NCBI GenBank assembly: GCA_016716665.1
Contig: JADJVH010000003.1
Coordinates: 1-64,000 of the forward strand
DNA length: 64,000 nt
Source: Candidatus Opimibacter iunctus
GTDB lineage: Bacteria; Bacteroidota; Bacteroidia; Chitinophagales; Saprospiraceae
Reading direction: 5' to 3'
Shown piece after piece: positions 53,681 through 63,000 of this stretch (its first letter is position 1; each line of letters opens with the position of its first letter). The notes under the pieces are model-generated. The model saw only the letters and a program-made list of their open reading frames with translations, searched no databases and was not told the DNA's origin. Position numbers and translations under genes: made by a program.

Positions 53681-54044
53681 ATTTCTTGAGTAAGTCACGG
53701 ATCTGGGTGAGCAGTTCTTCCTGTGTAGGTCCGGCAGGAGGTGCAGGTGCCTCTTCCTTCTTCTTGATCGAATTAAATCCTTTTACGATCAGGAACAGTA
53801 TCCAGGAGATCACAACAAACTTGATCACCGCGGAAAGGAAATTACCATACTTGACGGCTCCCCATGACAATGCCGCAATATCATCCACCCCTGCAGCCTG
53901 CATGGCTGGAGTCAGCAGCAATGGAGTGATGATATCCCCGACAAGGGACGAAATGATCGCGCCAAATGCGCCGCCGATGACCACAGCAACCGCCAGGTCG
54001 ATGACATTTCCCTTCATGATGAAGGCCTTGAATTCTTTAAACAT
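53679..54044 (-). CDS. mscL: Large-conductance mechanosensitive channel
   Basis: Inner-membrane channel that opens under high membrane tension to release osmolytes. The 121-residue protein has the family N-terminus FKEFKAFIMKGNVIDLAVAVVIGGAFGAIISSLVGDIITPLL (helix 1, with the AVAVVIGGAFG pore), a short periplasmic loop, and helix 2 (FLSAVIKFVVISWILFLIVKGFNSIKKKEE). The C-terminal PPAGPTQEELLTQIRDLLKK helix matches the pentamer bundle. The length is slightly below the E. coli protein. Confidence 0.95.
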   Translation of the reverse strand: MFKEFKAFIMKGNVIDLAVAVVIGGAFGAIISSLVGDIITPLLLTPAMQAAGVDDIAALSWGAVKYGNFLSAVIKFVVISWILFLIVKGFNSIKKKEEAPAPPAGPTQEELLTQIRDLLKK

Positions 54045-54117
54045 GGTCTCTAGTTTTAGTTATTTATAAATAAAGCCTTAGGATGTTGCCATCCCAAGGC
54101 TTCCGATTCGATCCTGA

Positions 54118-56382
54118 TTATTTCTTGTCTTCCCTGATCTTGTTGAGCGCAGATCCTGAGATCACCCATTCTGCCTGCTGCTCATTGTAGCCATGCTGTA
54201 CATCAAATGTATCCGTGGTACCATCAGCATGGCGCAACCTGATCCTGATCTGTGAGTCGGGATTAAAGTTTTCAAATCCGAGGATATCCACATAGTCATC
54301 TTGCCTCACGAGATCATAATCTGCAGGATTGACAAATGTCAAAGCCAACATGCCTTGCTTCTTGAGATTAGTCTGATGGATACGCGCGAAAGATTTCACC
54401 ACGATAGCCTTTACACCAAGATATCTTGGTTCCATAGCTGCATGCTCTCTGGAAGAACCTTCGCCATAGTTTTCTTCACCGAAGACCACAGTAGAAATGC
54501 CTTTCTTTTGATATGCCCTTGCGGAATCAGGCACGGCCATATATGTGCCAGACTCGTGATTGATCACCTTATTGGCTTCACCATTGCAGGCATTGATCGC
54601 ACCGATAAAGCAGTTGTTTGAAATATTTTCAAGGTGTCCTCTGTATTTCAACCAGGGTCCGGCCATGGAGATGTGGTCAGTGGTACATTTTCCTTGCGCC
54701 TTCAGCAATACCCTCATGTTTTGCACCTGATCAGGAGTGATAGGTGTAAACGGAGTGAGGAGTTGCAGGCGATCAGAAGCCGGATCAACATCCACATTGA
54801 TCTTGAATCCTTCTGCTGCAGGCGCCTGGAATCCGGCATCTTCCACATCGAAGCCTTTCGGAGGTAGTTCAACCCCTACTGGTGGGTCGAAGCGAACTTC
54901 CTGTCCATCTTCGTTGATCAGCGTATCGGTCAGAGGATTGAAATTCAGGTCACCAGCAAAGACAAGTGCAGTAACGATCTCAGGAGATGCTACAAACGCA
55001 TGTGTGGAGGCATTGCCGTCATTACGTTTGGCAAAATTTCTATTGAATGAGGTGATGATCGAATTGCGTCGTTTAGGATCATCCATGTGTCTCGCCCATT
55101 GGCCGATACAAGGCCCGCAGGCATTGGCTAATACTAATCCACCGACATCTTCGAAGTCCTGGAGCATTCCATCCCTCTCCACAGTGTAGCGGATCAGTTC
55201 AGAACCAGGTGTCACGGTAAATTCTGACTTTACTTTTAGTTTCTTATCCTTTGCTTGTTTAGCAATGGATGCTGCCCTGGAGATATCTTCATACGAAGAG
55301 TTCGTGCAGGAGCCAATGAGCCCCACATCAAGTTTTTCAGGGTAGTCATTTTTTGCAACAGCCGCAGCGAACTCACTGATAGGCCATGCGAGGTCCGGGG
55401 TATATGGGCCGTTGATATGAGGCTCCAGGGTATTCAGGTCGACTTCAATGACCTGGTCAAAATATTTTGAAGGATCAGCATAACATTCAGGATCGCCGGT
55501 AAGGTGCGCTGCGATAGCATCAGCGAGATTAGCTACATCAGTCCTGCCGGTAGCCTTGAGGAGGCGGGCCATCGAGTCATCATATCCAAATGTAGAAGTA
55601 GTCGCACCAATCTCTGCACCCATGTTGCAGATGGTTCCTTTGCCGGTGCAGGACATGGAGCGTGCGCCTTCGCCAAAATACTCCACTATAGCTCCTGTTC
55701 CGCCTTTTACTGTCAGGATACCGGCTACCTTAAGGATGACATCTTTTGGAGAAGCCCATCCGCTCAGTTTACCTGTGAGGTGGACACCTATCAGTTTTGG
55801 CATCTTGAGTTCCCATGGCATACCGACCATCACGTCTACAGCATCAGCGCCCCCTACCCCAATCGCCAGCATACCCAGGCCACCTGCATTTGGCGTGTGG
55901 CTGTCAGTACCGATCATCATCGCACCGGGAAAGGCATAATTTTCCAAAACGGTCTGGTGGATGATACCTGCTCCTGGTTTCCAGAAACCGATACCATACT
56001 TGGTACACACAGACGAGAGAAAAGAATATACTTCTGAGTTGACATCGAGGGCAGTCTTGAGGTCGGTATCAGCACCGGTCTTGGCTTGGATTAAGTGATC
56101 ACAATGCACGGTGGACGGAACGGCGGTTTTTTCCATACCGCACATCATAAACTGGAGGAGGGCCATCTGGGCGGTAGCATCCTGCATGGCCACGCGGTCC
56201 GGAGCGAAAAACACATAGTCCTTACCCCGGGCGTAGTCCCGAACCGGGGAATCCGCATGGAGGTGGCTGAACAAAATCTTTTCGGAGAGGGTGAGCGGCC
56301 TGCCCAGGGCTTTCCGGGCGTTATCTACTTTGCCCGGAAGGGCGGCATATACCGCCTTGATCATATCAAAATCGAATATCAT
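54118..56382 (-). CDS. acn: Aconitate hydratase (mitochondrial-type)
   Basis: TCA-cycle enzyme that interconverts citrate and isocitrate with a [4Fe-4S] cluster. The 754-residue length and domain order match the mitochondrial-type aconitase of Bacteroidota, not the longer AcnA or AcnB. The cluster Cys ligands are in GLIGSCTNSSYED (about 358) and NACGPCIGQWARHMDD (about 422-437), with HCDHLIQ near 98 and GTDSHTPNAGGLGMLAIGVGG near 160 in domain 1. Domain 4 has VFGEENYGEGSSREHAAMEPRYLGVKAIVVKSFARIH. A consensus promoter box precedes it. Confidence 0.96.
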   Translation of the reverse strand: MIFDFDMIKAVYAALPGKVDNARKALGRPLTLSEKILFSHLHADSPVRDYARGKDYVFFAPDRVAMQDATAQMALLQFMMCGMEKTAVPSTVHCDHLIQAKTGADTDLKTALDVNSEVYSFLSSVCTKYGIGFWKPGAGIIHQTVLENYAFPGAMMIGTDSHTPNAGGLGMLAIGVGGADAVDVMVGMPWELKMPKLIGVHLTGKLSGWASPKDVILKVAGILTVKGGTGAIVEYFGEGARSMSCTGKGTICNMGAEIGATTSTFGYDDSMARLLKATGRTDVANLADAIAAHLTGDPECYADPSKYFDQVIEVDLNTLEPHINGPYTPDLAWPISEFAAAVAKNDYPEKLDVGLIGSCTNSSYEDISRAASIAKQAKDKKLKVKSEFTVTPGSELIRYTVERDGMLQDFEDVGGLVLANACGPCIGQWARHMDDPKRRNSIITSFNRNFAKRNDGNASTHAFVASPEIVTALVFAGDLNFNPLTDTLINEDGQEVRFDPPVGVELPPKGFDVEDAGFQAPAAEGFKINVDVDPASDRLQLLTPFTPITPDQVQNMRVLLKAQGKCTTDHISMAGPWLKYRGHLENISNNCFIGAINACNGEANKVINHESGTYMAVPDSARAYQKKGISTVVFGEENYGEGSSREHAAMEPRYLGVKAIVVKSFARIHQTNLKKQGMLALTFVNPADYDLVRQDDYVDILGFENFNPDSQIRIRLRHADGTTDTFDVQHGYNEQQAEWVISGSALNKIREDKK

Positions 56383-56424
56383 GATGTATAGTTAGTAAAG
56401 TTGAGTATGAATAAAACCAAAACC

Positions 56425-56432
56425 CAAAAATA
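56425..56432 (-). promoter_or_regulatory. Promoter -7 box (TATTTTTG) of the aconitase gene
   Basis: Minus-strand TATTTTTG fits TAnnTTTG. The start would be near 56418, leaving a 36-base leader before the ATG at 56382. Confidence 0.55.
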
Positions 56433-56535
56433 AGGTTTTAGGGCAACCTGAAGGGGAAAGAGGGAAATGTAGAAATAATATTATGAGCAATATTACTAAT
56501 TGCCCCTGCGTAGACCGCTTGCCAAAGCGAGACCC

Positions 56536-56674
56536 GCCGTTGGATGGAGTTCTCTCCGCCAACCAATAGATACCAAGGATGAATACCAAAAGGAATCCTA
56601 AATTGGAATTACCCTGCTGGCGGAGAGAACTCCATCCAGCGGCGGTTTCATTTCCTACGGAAATTGTGAAAACA
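56536..56674. repeat. Dispersed inverted repeat (GGATGGAGTTCTC family), copy 1
   Basis: GGATGGAGTTCTCTCCGCCA at 56542 and TGGCGGAGAGAACTCCATCC at 56618 are perfect inverted complements separated by about 60 bases, and the whole continues to a TTTCATTTCCTACGGAAAT tail. A second, partly rearranged copy is at 58938-59124. No gene lies between 56383 and 56721. Confidence 0.85.
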
Positions 56675-56721
56675 GCCAGTTTAATTAAAGTAAAGAGAAG
56701 ATTTTTAATTCTCTTTCCTAA

Positions 56722-58653
56722 TCAGCTTTCCAGCCTGTCGATCAGGCGGCCGGCAATCTTGAGGAAGTCTGTCTCCGTGATGATACCGATCAACTCTCCG
56801 TTCTTGACCACCGGCAGGCAGCCGATCATGTTTTCACGCATGAGGGTCATGGCCTCATGGAGGGTGGCATTTGGATCGATGATCATTGGGTTTTTATTCA
56901 TGATATCCTTTGCTGTGACGATATCGGGCTCCGTGCCAGGATCGTGATTCCTTAGTTTGAGCATATGCCTGAGGACCATCCTCAAGGTGATGAGTCCTAC
57001 GAGTTTACCTTCTTTATCTTCGACAGGGGTATACCGGATCTTCCTCCAGTCCATCATATCGATCACCAGATCCAGGATATCATCCTTTTGTACGGTAAAC
57101 AGGTCAGTGGTCATAAACTCACTGACTTTGAGGCCGGAAGGCCTGTATTCCTTTAGATCCTTGAGCTCCGGCATCTTCCATTTGTGTACCGGAATACCTG
57201 ATTTTTCATTGACACACATGGCATAGGTCAGCACAGTCAAGGCTTCGTCCTCAGTGGTTTCCTTTTTCAACTTGGTATAGGACCTCAATGCCCATCTGGC
57301 ACCATTCATATGTTCCCTGGCCCGGGACTCAATGACATCCATGTATCTGCTGATATCATCCGGATGTACATTGCGCATCTCCAGTCCTTTTTTGGCCCTA
57401 GGGATCAGTTCATTGAGGGCCAGCTCGACCACCGGGATCTTCTGGTCAAACATCCAGGTAAACTTGGAGTCGATCCCGAATTTGGCGGCTTTACTGAAAT
57501 TGTCATAGACATCTTCAAAGCCGATCTTATTGCGGACATCCCCTACATCATCATGCATCTGGACCATGCAACCCAACCAGAGCGCAGCATTGGCTACCTC
57601 ATCAAGTACTGTTGGTCCTGAAGGCAGCACCCGGTTTTCAATCCTGAGGTGAGGCTTTCCATTATCGCTGATCCCGTAGCATGGGCGGTTCCAGCGATAG
57701 ACGGTACTATTGTGCACCTGCAAAGACCTCAACTTTGGCACCTGTCCTGCGCTGATGAGTTCGAGGGCATCCTCCTGCACATCACCGCTCAGCAAGACCC
57801 GGAAGCGAACGATATCCTCCCGGTATATCTCCAGTATGGATTTATCTAACCATTGTCTGCCGAAATTAACCCTTGGGCTCCGCTCTCGCATATGGTCATG
57901 GCTGGTCCTGGTATCAAGCGCCTGCTGGAACATAGCGATCCTGGACTCATGCCACAACCTCCGGCCAAAGACTATAGGTGAATTAGCTCCCATAGCCATG
58001 ACAGGGGCTGCAAGGGCCTGGGAGAGATTATACATATTGACAAACTGCGAGGGATGTACCTGCAGGTGAACCTGGAAGCTAGTATTGACCGCCTCTATCA
58101 AAGGAGAGTCATGCTTGATCAGGAGTTCATCAATGCCAACCAGGTTAAGTTCATAGCTGCTACCCACCAATTGCTGGTTGATAGCCTCCATCAGGGCAAA
58201 ATAGCGTTGCTTGGGGGTGAGGTTGTTCATATCGAGGTCATACTTCCTGAGGGTAGGAAGGATACCGGTCAATACGATTGTTGCGCCGAGCTTATTGATG
58301 ACATGCTCGATCTTCTCCAGCTTACTGGTACACTCATTTTCCAGTTCGCGCAGGGCACTCGCGCTGAATTCACGTGGGGTGAGGTTGATTTCAAGGTTAA
58401 ACTTGGCCAGTTCCGTTTCGACCCAGGGCCACTCCTCCATTTGCTGGAGGGCCTGCATATTGATACATGCCGGCTTGAAGGTCTTCTGGTCTACGAGGAC
58501 CATCTCCTGTTCGGCACCGATGCGGACCACGTCGTTTTCAAACCAATCATTGTCGATCATGTACTCCAATGCCTTCACGTCGTCAAGCAGTGACTTGACA
58601 AACTGCTGCATCTGGTCCTGTGACTTTACGATCGAAACACGCTGCTCTCCCAT
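56722..58653 (-). CDS. Glutamate-cysteine ligase-like (GCS2) protein fused to two CBS domains
   Basis: Predicted cytoplasmic protein of 643 residues. ATG 58653 (MGEQRVSIVKSQ) was preferred to the upstream in-frame start at 58722. The N-terminal 480 residues resemble the GCS2 type of glutamate-cysteine ligase: VVRIGAEQEMVLVD near 43-56, NLEINLTPREFS, SFQVHLQVHPSQF and ENRVLPSGPTVLDEVANAALWLG. The C-terminal 150 residues form a pair of CBS domains (VSEFMTTDLFTVQKDDILDLVIDMMDWRKIRYTPVED and AKDIMNKNPMIIDPNATLHEAMTLMRENMIGCLPVV), which usually bind adenine nucleotides. So an amino-acid ligase may be controlled by the energy state. Substrates are inferred. Confidence 0.85.
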   Translation of the reverse strand: MGEQRVSIVKSQDQMQQFVKSLLDDVKALEYMIDNDWFENDVVRIGAEQEMVLVDQKTFKPACINMQALQQMEEWPWVETELAKFNLEINLTPREFSASALRELENECTSKLEKIEHVINKLGATIVLTGILPTLRKYDLDMNNLTPKQRYFALMEAINQQLVGSSYELNLVGIDELLIKHDSPLIEAVNTSFQVHLQVHPSQFVNMYNLSQALAAPVMAMGANSPIVFGRRLWHESRIAMFQQALDTRTSHDHMRERSPRVNFGRQWLDKSILEIYREDIVRFRVLLSGDVQEDALELISAGQVPKLRSLQVHNSTVYRWNRPCYGISDNGKPHLRIENRVLPSGPTVLDEVANAALWLGCMVQMHDDVGDVRNKIGFEDVYDNFSKAAKFGIDSKFTWMFDQKIPVVELALNELIPRAKKGLEMRNVHPDDISRYMDVIESRAREHMNGARWALRSYTKLKKETTEDEALTVLTYAMCVNEKSGIPVHKWKMPELKDLKEYRPSGLKVSEFMTTDLFTVQKDDILDLVIDMMDWRKIRYTPVEDKEGKLVGLITLRMVLRHMLKLRNHDPGTEPDIVTAKDIMNKNPMIIDPNATLHEAMTLMRENMIGCLPVVKNGELIGIITETDFLKIAGRLIDRLES

Positions 58654-58741
58654 GATCTCTGGATTTTGCTGTAAGGTAAAATAAGAAGTGAAAAATAAGA
58701 CACTATTTGAGAGTTTAACCAAAAGCGTGCCTTAAATCTCA

Positions 58742-58862
58742 AAAAAAGGCGAAGGTGAAGGCGAAGGCGGAGGTTTAAACACGTTTAGAAATGGGAGGCC
58801 GTGGCAGGAGCGTCGCAGAGAGCGGAGCCGAACTGTTTGCTCCTACCACGGCTGCATTCATT
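58742..58862. repeat. Stutter repeat and GTGGCAGGAG hairpin, copy 3
   Basis: AAAGGCGAAGGTGAAGGCGA at 58745-58764 is a degenerate tandem word. At 58798-58856 GGCCGTGGCAGGAGCG and the opposite arm TTTGCTCCTACCACGGC form a degenerate long-loop copy of the hairpins at 13076-13164. Confidence 0.7.
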
Positions 58863-58937
58863 TGGTCATAGGAGCAAAAAACCAGAGGATATCAAATATG
58901 ATTCTATACCAAAACAACAAGGAGGTAATCGGCGACA

Positions 58938-59124
58938 GCCGTTGGATGGAGTTCTCTCCGCCAACCAGAGGATACCAAATGGGAATCTCGAAATGGTATT
59001 CTAAAATGGGAATCTTTCAGCTGGCGGAGATGCTTCGACCTGCATACCCGCATCCATTTTGCTACAGCTCAGCAACCACTCCATCCAGCGGCGCTTTTAT
59101 TTCCTGCGGAAGCGTAAAAACAGG
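58938..59124. repeat. Dispersed inverted repeat (GGATGGAGTTCTC family), copy 2
   Basis: GTTGGATGGAGTTCTCTCCG at 58941 and CTGGCGGAGATG...CACTCCATCCAGCGGCG (59020-59096) correspond to the two arms at 56539-56645, but the second arm is interrupted by about 50 unrelated bases (59031-59080). The 3' tail TTTATTTCCTGCGGAA is kept. Confidence 0.8.
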
Positions 59125-59224
59125 CCAATTCCGAATTTGAAAAAAGGTAGCTTTCAGTAGCCTGGGGGCTTAATATAGCTGTTGCAAAATGAAAACAGAT
59201 GTTACAGCGTTACCTTGTGGTCAG

Positions 59225-59773
59225 ATGCTTAGAAAAGTAATAAAGATCAGTGTGCTCATTAGCCTCGTGGCCGTGATGATGGCCATGTCATGCAAGAAGG
59301 ATGACCGGGTGGAGTTATTTCAGCTCAGGTATCCTCCACCACCGATCGAATTTGATATCCTGCCGGGATTGAACACTTTTGACACGCATATCTACACCTT
59401 CAGCCCGCTCCCTACCGAATACCTGGCCCGCCTGGTCAGTTCAGGATATACGGATGAAGACGTAATCTCCATTGAACCCAAGAAAGCTGCCTTGTCCAGC
59501 TTATTTGGCGATGAGGACATAAATTTTATCAGCAAGGTTTCGATCTATGTATATGATCCGTTTATCCCTTCACATAAAGTTGAATTCCTTTACCTCGAGC
59601 CGGTGCCTTTTAAGAGCAAGACGGTGATACAACTCTTTCCGGGTATCACAGATATCACAGAATGGATGAAAGCGGAATATTTCGGGGTCGAGATCCGTCT
59701 CAACTTCAGGGAAAATTCGCCATCGCTGACGGAAATGAAACTGGAGTTTGATCTGCGAGCCCTCGGGAAGTGA
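59225..59773 (+). CDS. Hypothetical lipoprotein
   Basis: Predicted lipoprotein of 182 residues from ATG 59225, chosen because it gives a proper signal peptide (MLRKVIKISVLISLVAVMMAMSC); ATG 59189 would add 12 polar residues. Mature part: Cys-Lys-Lys-Asp, a proline run (YPPPPIEFDILPGLNTFDTHIYTF), and a beta-rich domain (SKVSIYVYDPFIPSHKVEFLYLEPVP, VEIRLNFRENSPSLTEMKLEFDLRALGK). I do not recognise it. The gene stands alone on its strand, followed by a stutter repeat. Confidence 0.7.
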   Translation: MLRKVIKISVLISLVAVMMAMSCKKDDRVELFQLRYPPPPIEFDILPGLNTFDTHIYTFSPLPTEYLARLVSSGYTDEDVISIEPKKAALSSLFGDEDINFISKVSIYVYDPFIPSHKVEFLYLEPVPFKSKTVIQLFPGITDITEWMKAEYFGVEIRLNFRENSPSLTEMKLEFDLRALGK

Positions 59774-59830
59774 AAAGTGAAGAGTGAAAAGTGAAAAATG
59801 CGAGTGGTGAGTAGGCTACGCCTATTCACA
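59769..59830. repeat. GTGAAAA stutter repeat and hairpin
   Basis: AAGTGAAAAGTGAAGAGTGA and further GTGAAAA words directly overlap and follow the lipoprotein stop. The hairpin GTGAGTAGGC TAC GCCTATTCAC (59807-59829) comes after; it lacks a T run. From 59831 to 60087 I see nothing coding apart from the possible 5' extension of the next gene. Confidence 0.65.
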
Positions 59831-60087
59831 ATAATTGCAGCAAAACTGCTGATTTCGAACCTTTCTTTCCTTTAGATTGTCTAGTTATATAGTCTTTCCT
59901 GATTAGTGAGGCCATTTTCATTGGATGGGGCTTCATTAGACAACTATTTACTCACCTCATGAATGCATGCTGACCAGGTAGTGAAGGGCGTGATATCGAT
60001 CACCTAAAACGTTCATAGCCAGTGAGTAGTAATACATTTCAGGAATTCCTTTCACAGATCAGGTTTCCTTTCCTAGGGGATAGTCTC

Positions 60088-63000
60088 ATGCGCAAGTATG
60101 AAAATGAAAAGTCCCCGCTCCGGGCTGAATTGTTCAGTACTGAGCAATTAGAAACTTATGCAGAATCCCTGGCTGCAACACATACCCTAAGTCCGTTGCC
60201 TGCACCTGAGCAACTCCTGAGGCGACTGGCCGAAAACGAAGCTATATTGATTGAGGTCAGAAATCTCCTGATCGACTCCGCCAAGGAAAACAGTTCGATT
60301 TCACCTGCAGGAGAGTGGTTGCTGGACAATTTCTATAGCATTGAAGAACAAATCCAGATAGGGAAAAAGCATTTCCCAAAATCCTATAGTGAAACACTAC
60401 CCCGTCTGGCCAAAGGTCCATTTGCAGGATTACCAAGGGTATATCATATCGCCCTTGAGATCATAGCGCATAGTGATGGACGGGTCGATCCGGAAAACCT
60501 CTACAGCTTTGTCACAGCCTACCAGCGTGAAGTGAATCTGAAGCTTGGCGAACTCTGGGCAATACCTATCATGCTGCGCATTGCCCTGATTGAAAACCTG
60601 AGAAGGCTTGCAGCAACTATAGCCAGGGACCGGATCAATAAAAATCTGGCTGATTACTGGGCTGATAGAATGACAGACACTGCAGAGAAAGATCCGAAGA
60701 GCCTGATTGTCGTCACCGCGGATATGGCACGATCCAATCCACCTATTGTAAGTTCCTTTGTTGCCGAGTTGACTCGTCGCCTTTTAGGCAAAGGCCCTGC
60801 ATTGTCTTTACCCCTTTCATGGATTGAGCAGCGGCTGGCAGAAAACGGATTGACGACCAATATCCTGGTCCACCAGGAAAATCAAAAGCAAGCAGCTGAC
60901 CAGGTGTCCATGAGCAACAGCATCAGCAGTCTTCGCTTTATCAACACAACGGACTGGCGCGAATTTGTTGAAAAGACAAGTGGTGTCGAGCAAATCCTTC
61001 GCACAGACATCAACGGTATCTATGGGCACATGGATTTCACTACACGTGACTACTACAGGCATCGCGTGGAAGCTATTGCCAAAAGGAGTGGCACTTCAGA
61101 ATTGAAAGTGGCCACTATTGCCATTGAGTCCGCACAGAAAATGCAAAGCAGCGCCAAGGTCAGCCATAGGAATACGCATGTTGGATATTACCTCACAGGC
61201 AAGGGGGCATTGCAAACAGAAAAAAGTGCTGGCATTAAACTCCGTTGGTTTGAAAAAATCCGACAGATCTTGTGTGACTACGCATTTGTTGTGTATGCAG
61301 GTGCGATTATACTGCTGACCCTCTTACTTTCCGGCATTCTCATCCTGCATGCTTACCATGAGCAACTGCATACCTTTTGGTTGGTCCTCTCTGGTATTAT
61401 TTCATTTATCGCCATTAGTCAGTTAGCAATGGCCGTGGTGAATTGGTTTGCCACCTTAATGGTTGAACCCGACTTTATGCCCCGGATGGATTATTCAAAA
61501 GGCATACCTGAGGAGTCCCGCACATTGGTAGCCGTGCCCACTTTGTTTAACAGCACCGAAGAGCTGGATCACTTACTGGAGACTATGGAGGTGCGATACC
61601 TGGCCAACAAGCAGGAAAACCTTCACTTTGCTTTATTGACCGATTTTCGCGATGCGGATGCTGAGGTCCTGCCTGCTGATAAGCCATTGCTTGACTATGC
61701 AGAAAAACAAATAGCCACCCTCAATGCTAAATACGGAAGTGAAAAACAGGATGTATTTTTTCTATTACACCGTCCGAGACTATGGAATGCTGCAGACAAA
61801 ATATGGATGGGGTATGAACGTAAGCGCGGAAAACTAGGTGACCTCAATGCCCTGATCAAGGGCCATGGCCGTTCTAAATTTCAATTGATTGCAGGAGATT
61901 ATACTATCCTTGAGCACATCAAGTATGTCATCACCCTTGATGCTGACACACAACTCCCAAGAGAAGCTGCATGGAAAATTGTCTCTACGCTCGCCCATCC
62001 CTTAAATCATCCTTACTACGACCCAAAGAAAAAACGGATTACTGAAGGGTACGGCATCCTCCAGCCACGGCTTGCTTCCAGTCTACCCTATTCCGGCTCT
62101 TCGTGGTTTGCAAGAATCCATGGCAATGAAGAAGGAATAGACCCATACACCCGTGTGGTCTCTGATGTATACCAGGATGTATTGAAGGAAGGCTCCTTTA
62201 CCGGAAAAGGGATCTATGAAGTAGATGCGTTTGAAACCACACTCAATGACCGCTTCCCCGAAAACCGTATCCTGAGCCATGACTTGTTGGAAGGCTGTCA
62301 TGCTCGTTCAGGCCTGATCAGCGATGTACAGTTGTATGAGGAGCATCCATCCACCTATCTCTCTGATGTCAAACGGCAACACCGTTGGATTCGAGGTGAT
62401 TGGCAGATTGCACGATGGCTGTATCCAAGCGTCCCTGGTCCGGCAAAGGAAACCCATCAAAATCAACTCACAGCATTGTCCCGCTGGAAAATATTGGACA
62501 ATCTGCGCAGGAGCCTGGTGCCGATAGCCATGTGGGCGATCCTTTTATTTGGTTGGATCATTTCTACGACGCCTTGGTTCTGGACCTTTACAGTGATCGG
62601 CATTATTATACCTCCCTCTATTCTGGCCTATGGTTGGAGTTTTCTCAAAAAGACTACGGGAGTCACGTGGCGAAATCACATCAGCACCACAACAGAAGCG
62701 CTGGTCAACAATATGATACTGCATGTATGGACAGTCATCAGCCTGCCGTATGAGGCTTATGTCAATGTTGATGCCATCACGCGAACGATGTGGCGGATGC
62801 ATATCACCCATAAAAACTTATTGCAGTGGGATCCATTTGGTTCAGGTGGAGCTAAAAAAAGTTTTTCCGGACATTATAAAACGATGTGGTTTAGTCCATC
62901 CTGCGGTGCTCTGCTGCTGTGGGTGCTTCCATTCATATCCATGCCGGCATGGATCATCGCCAGTCCCATGCTGGTTTCATGGATATTGTCCCCGGCCATT

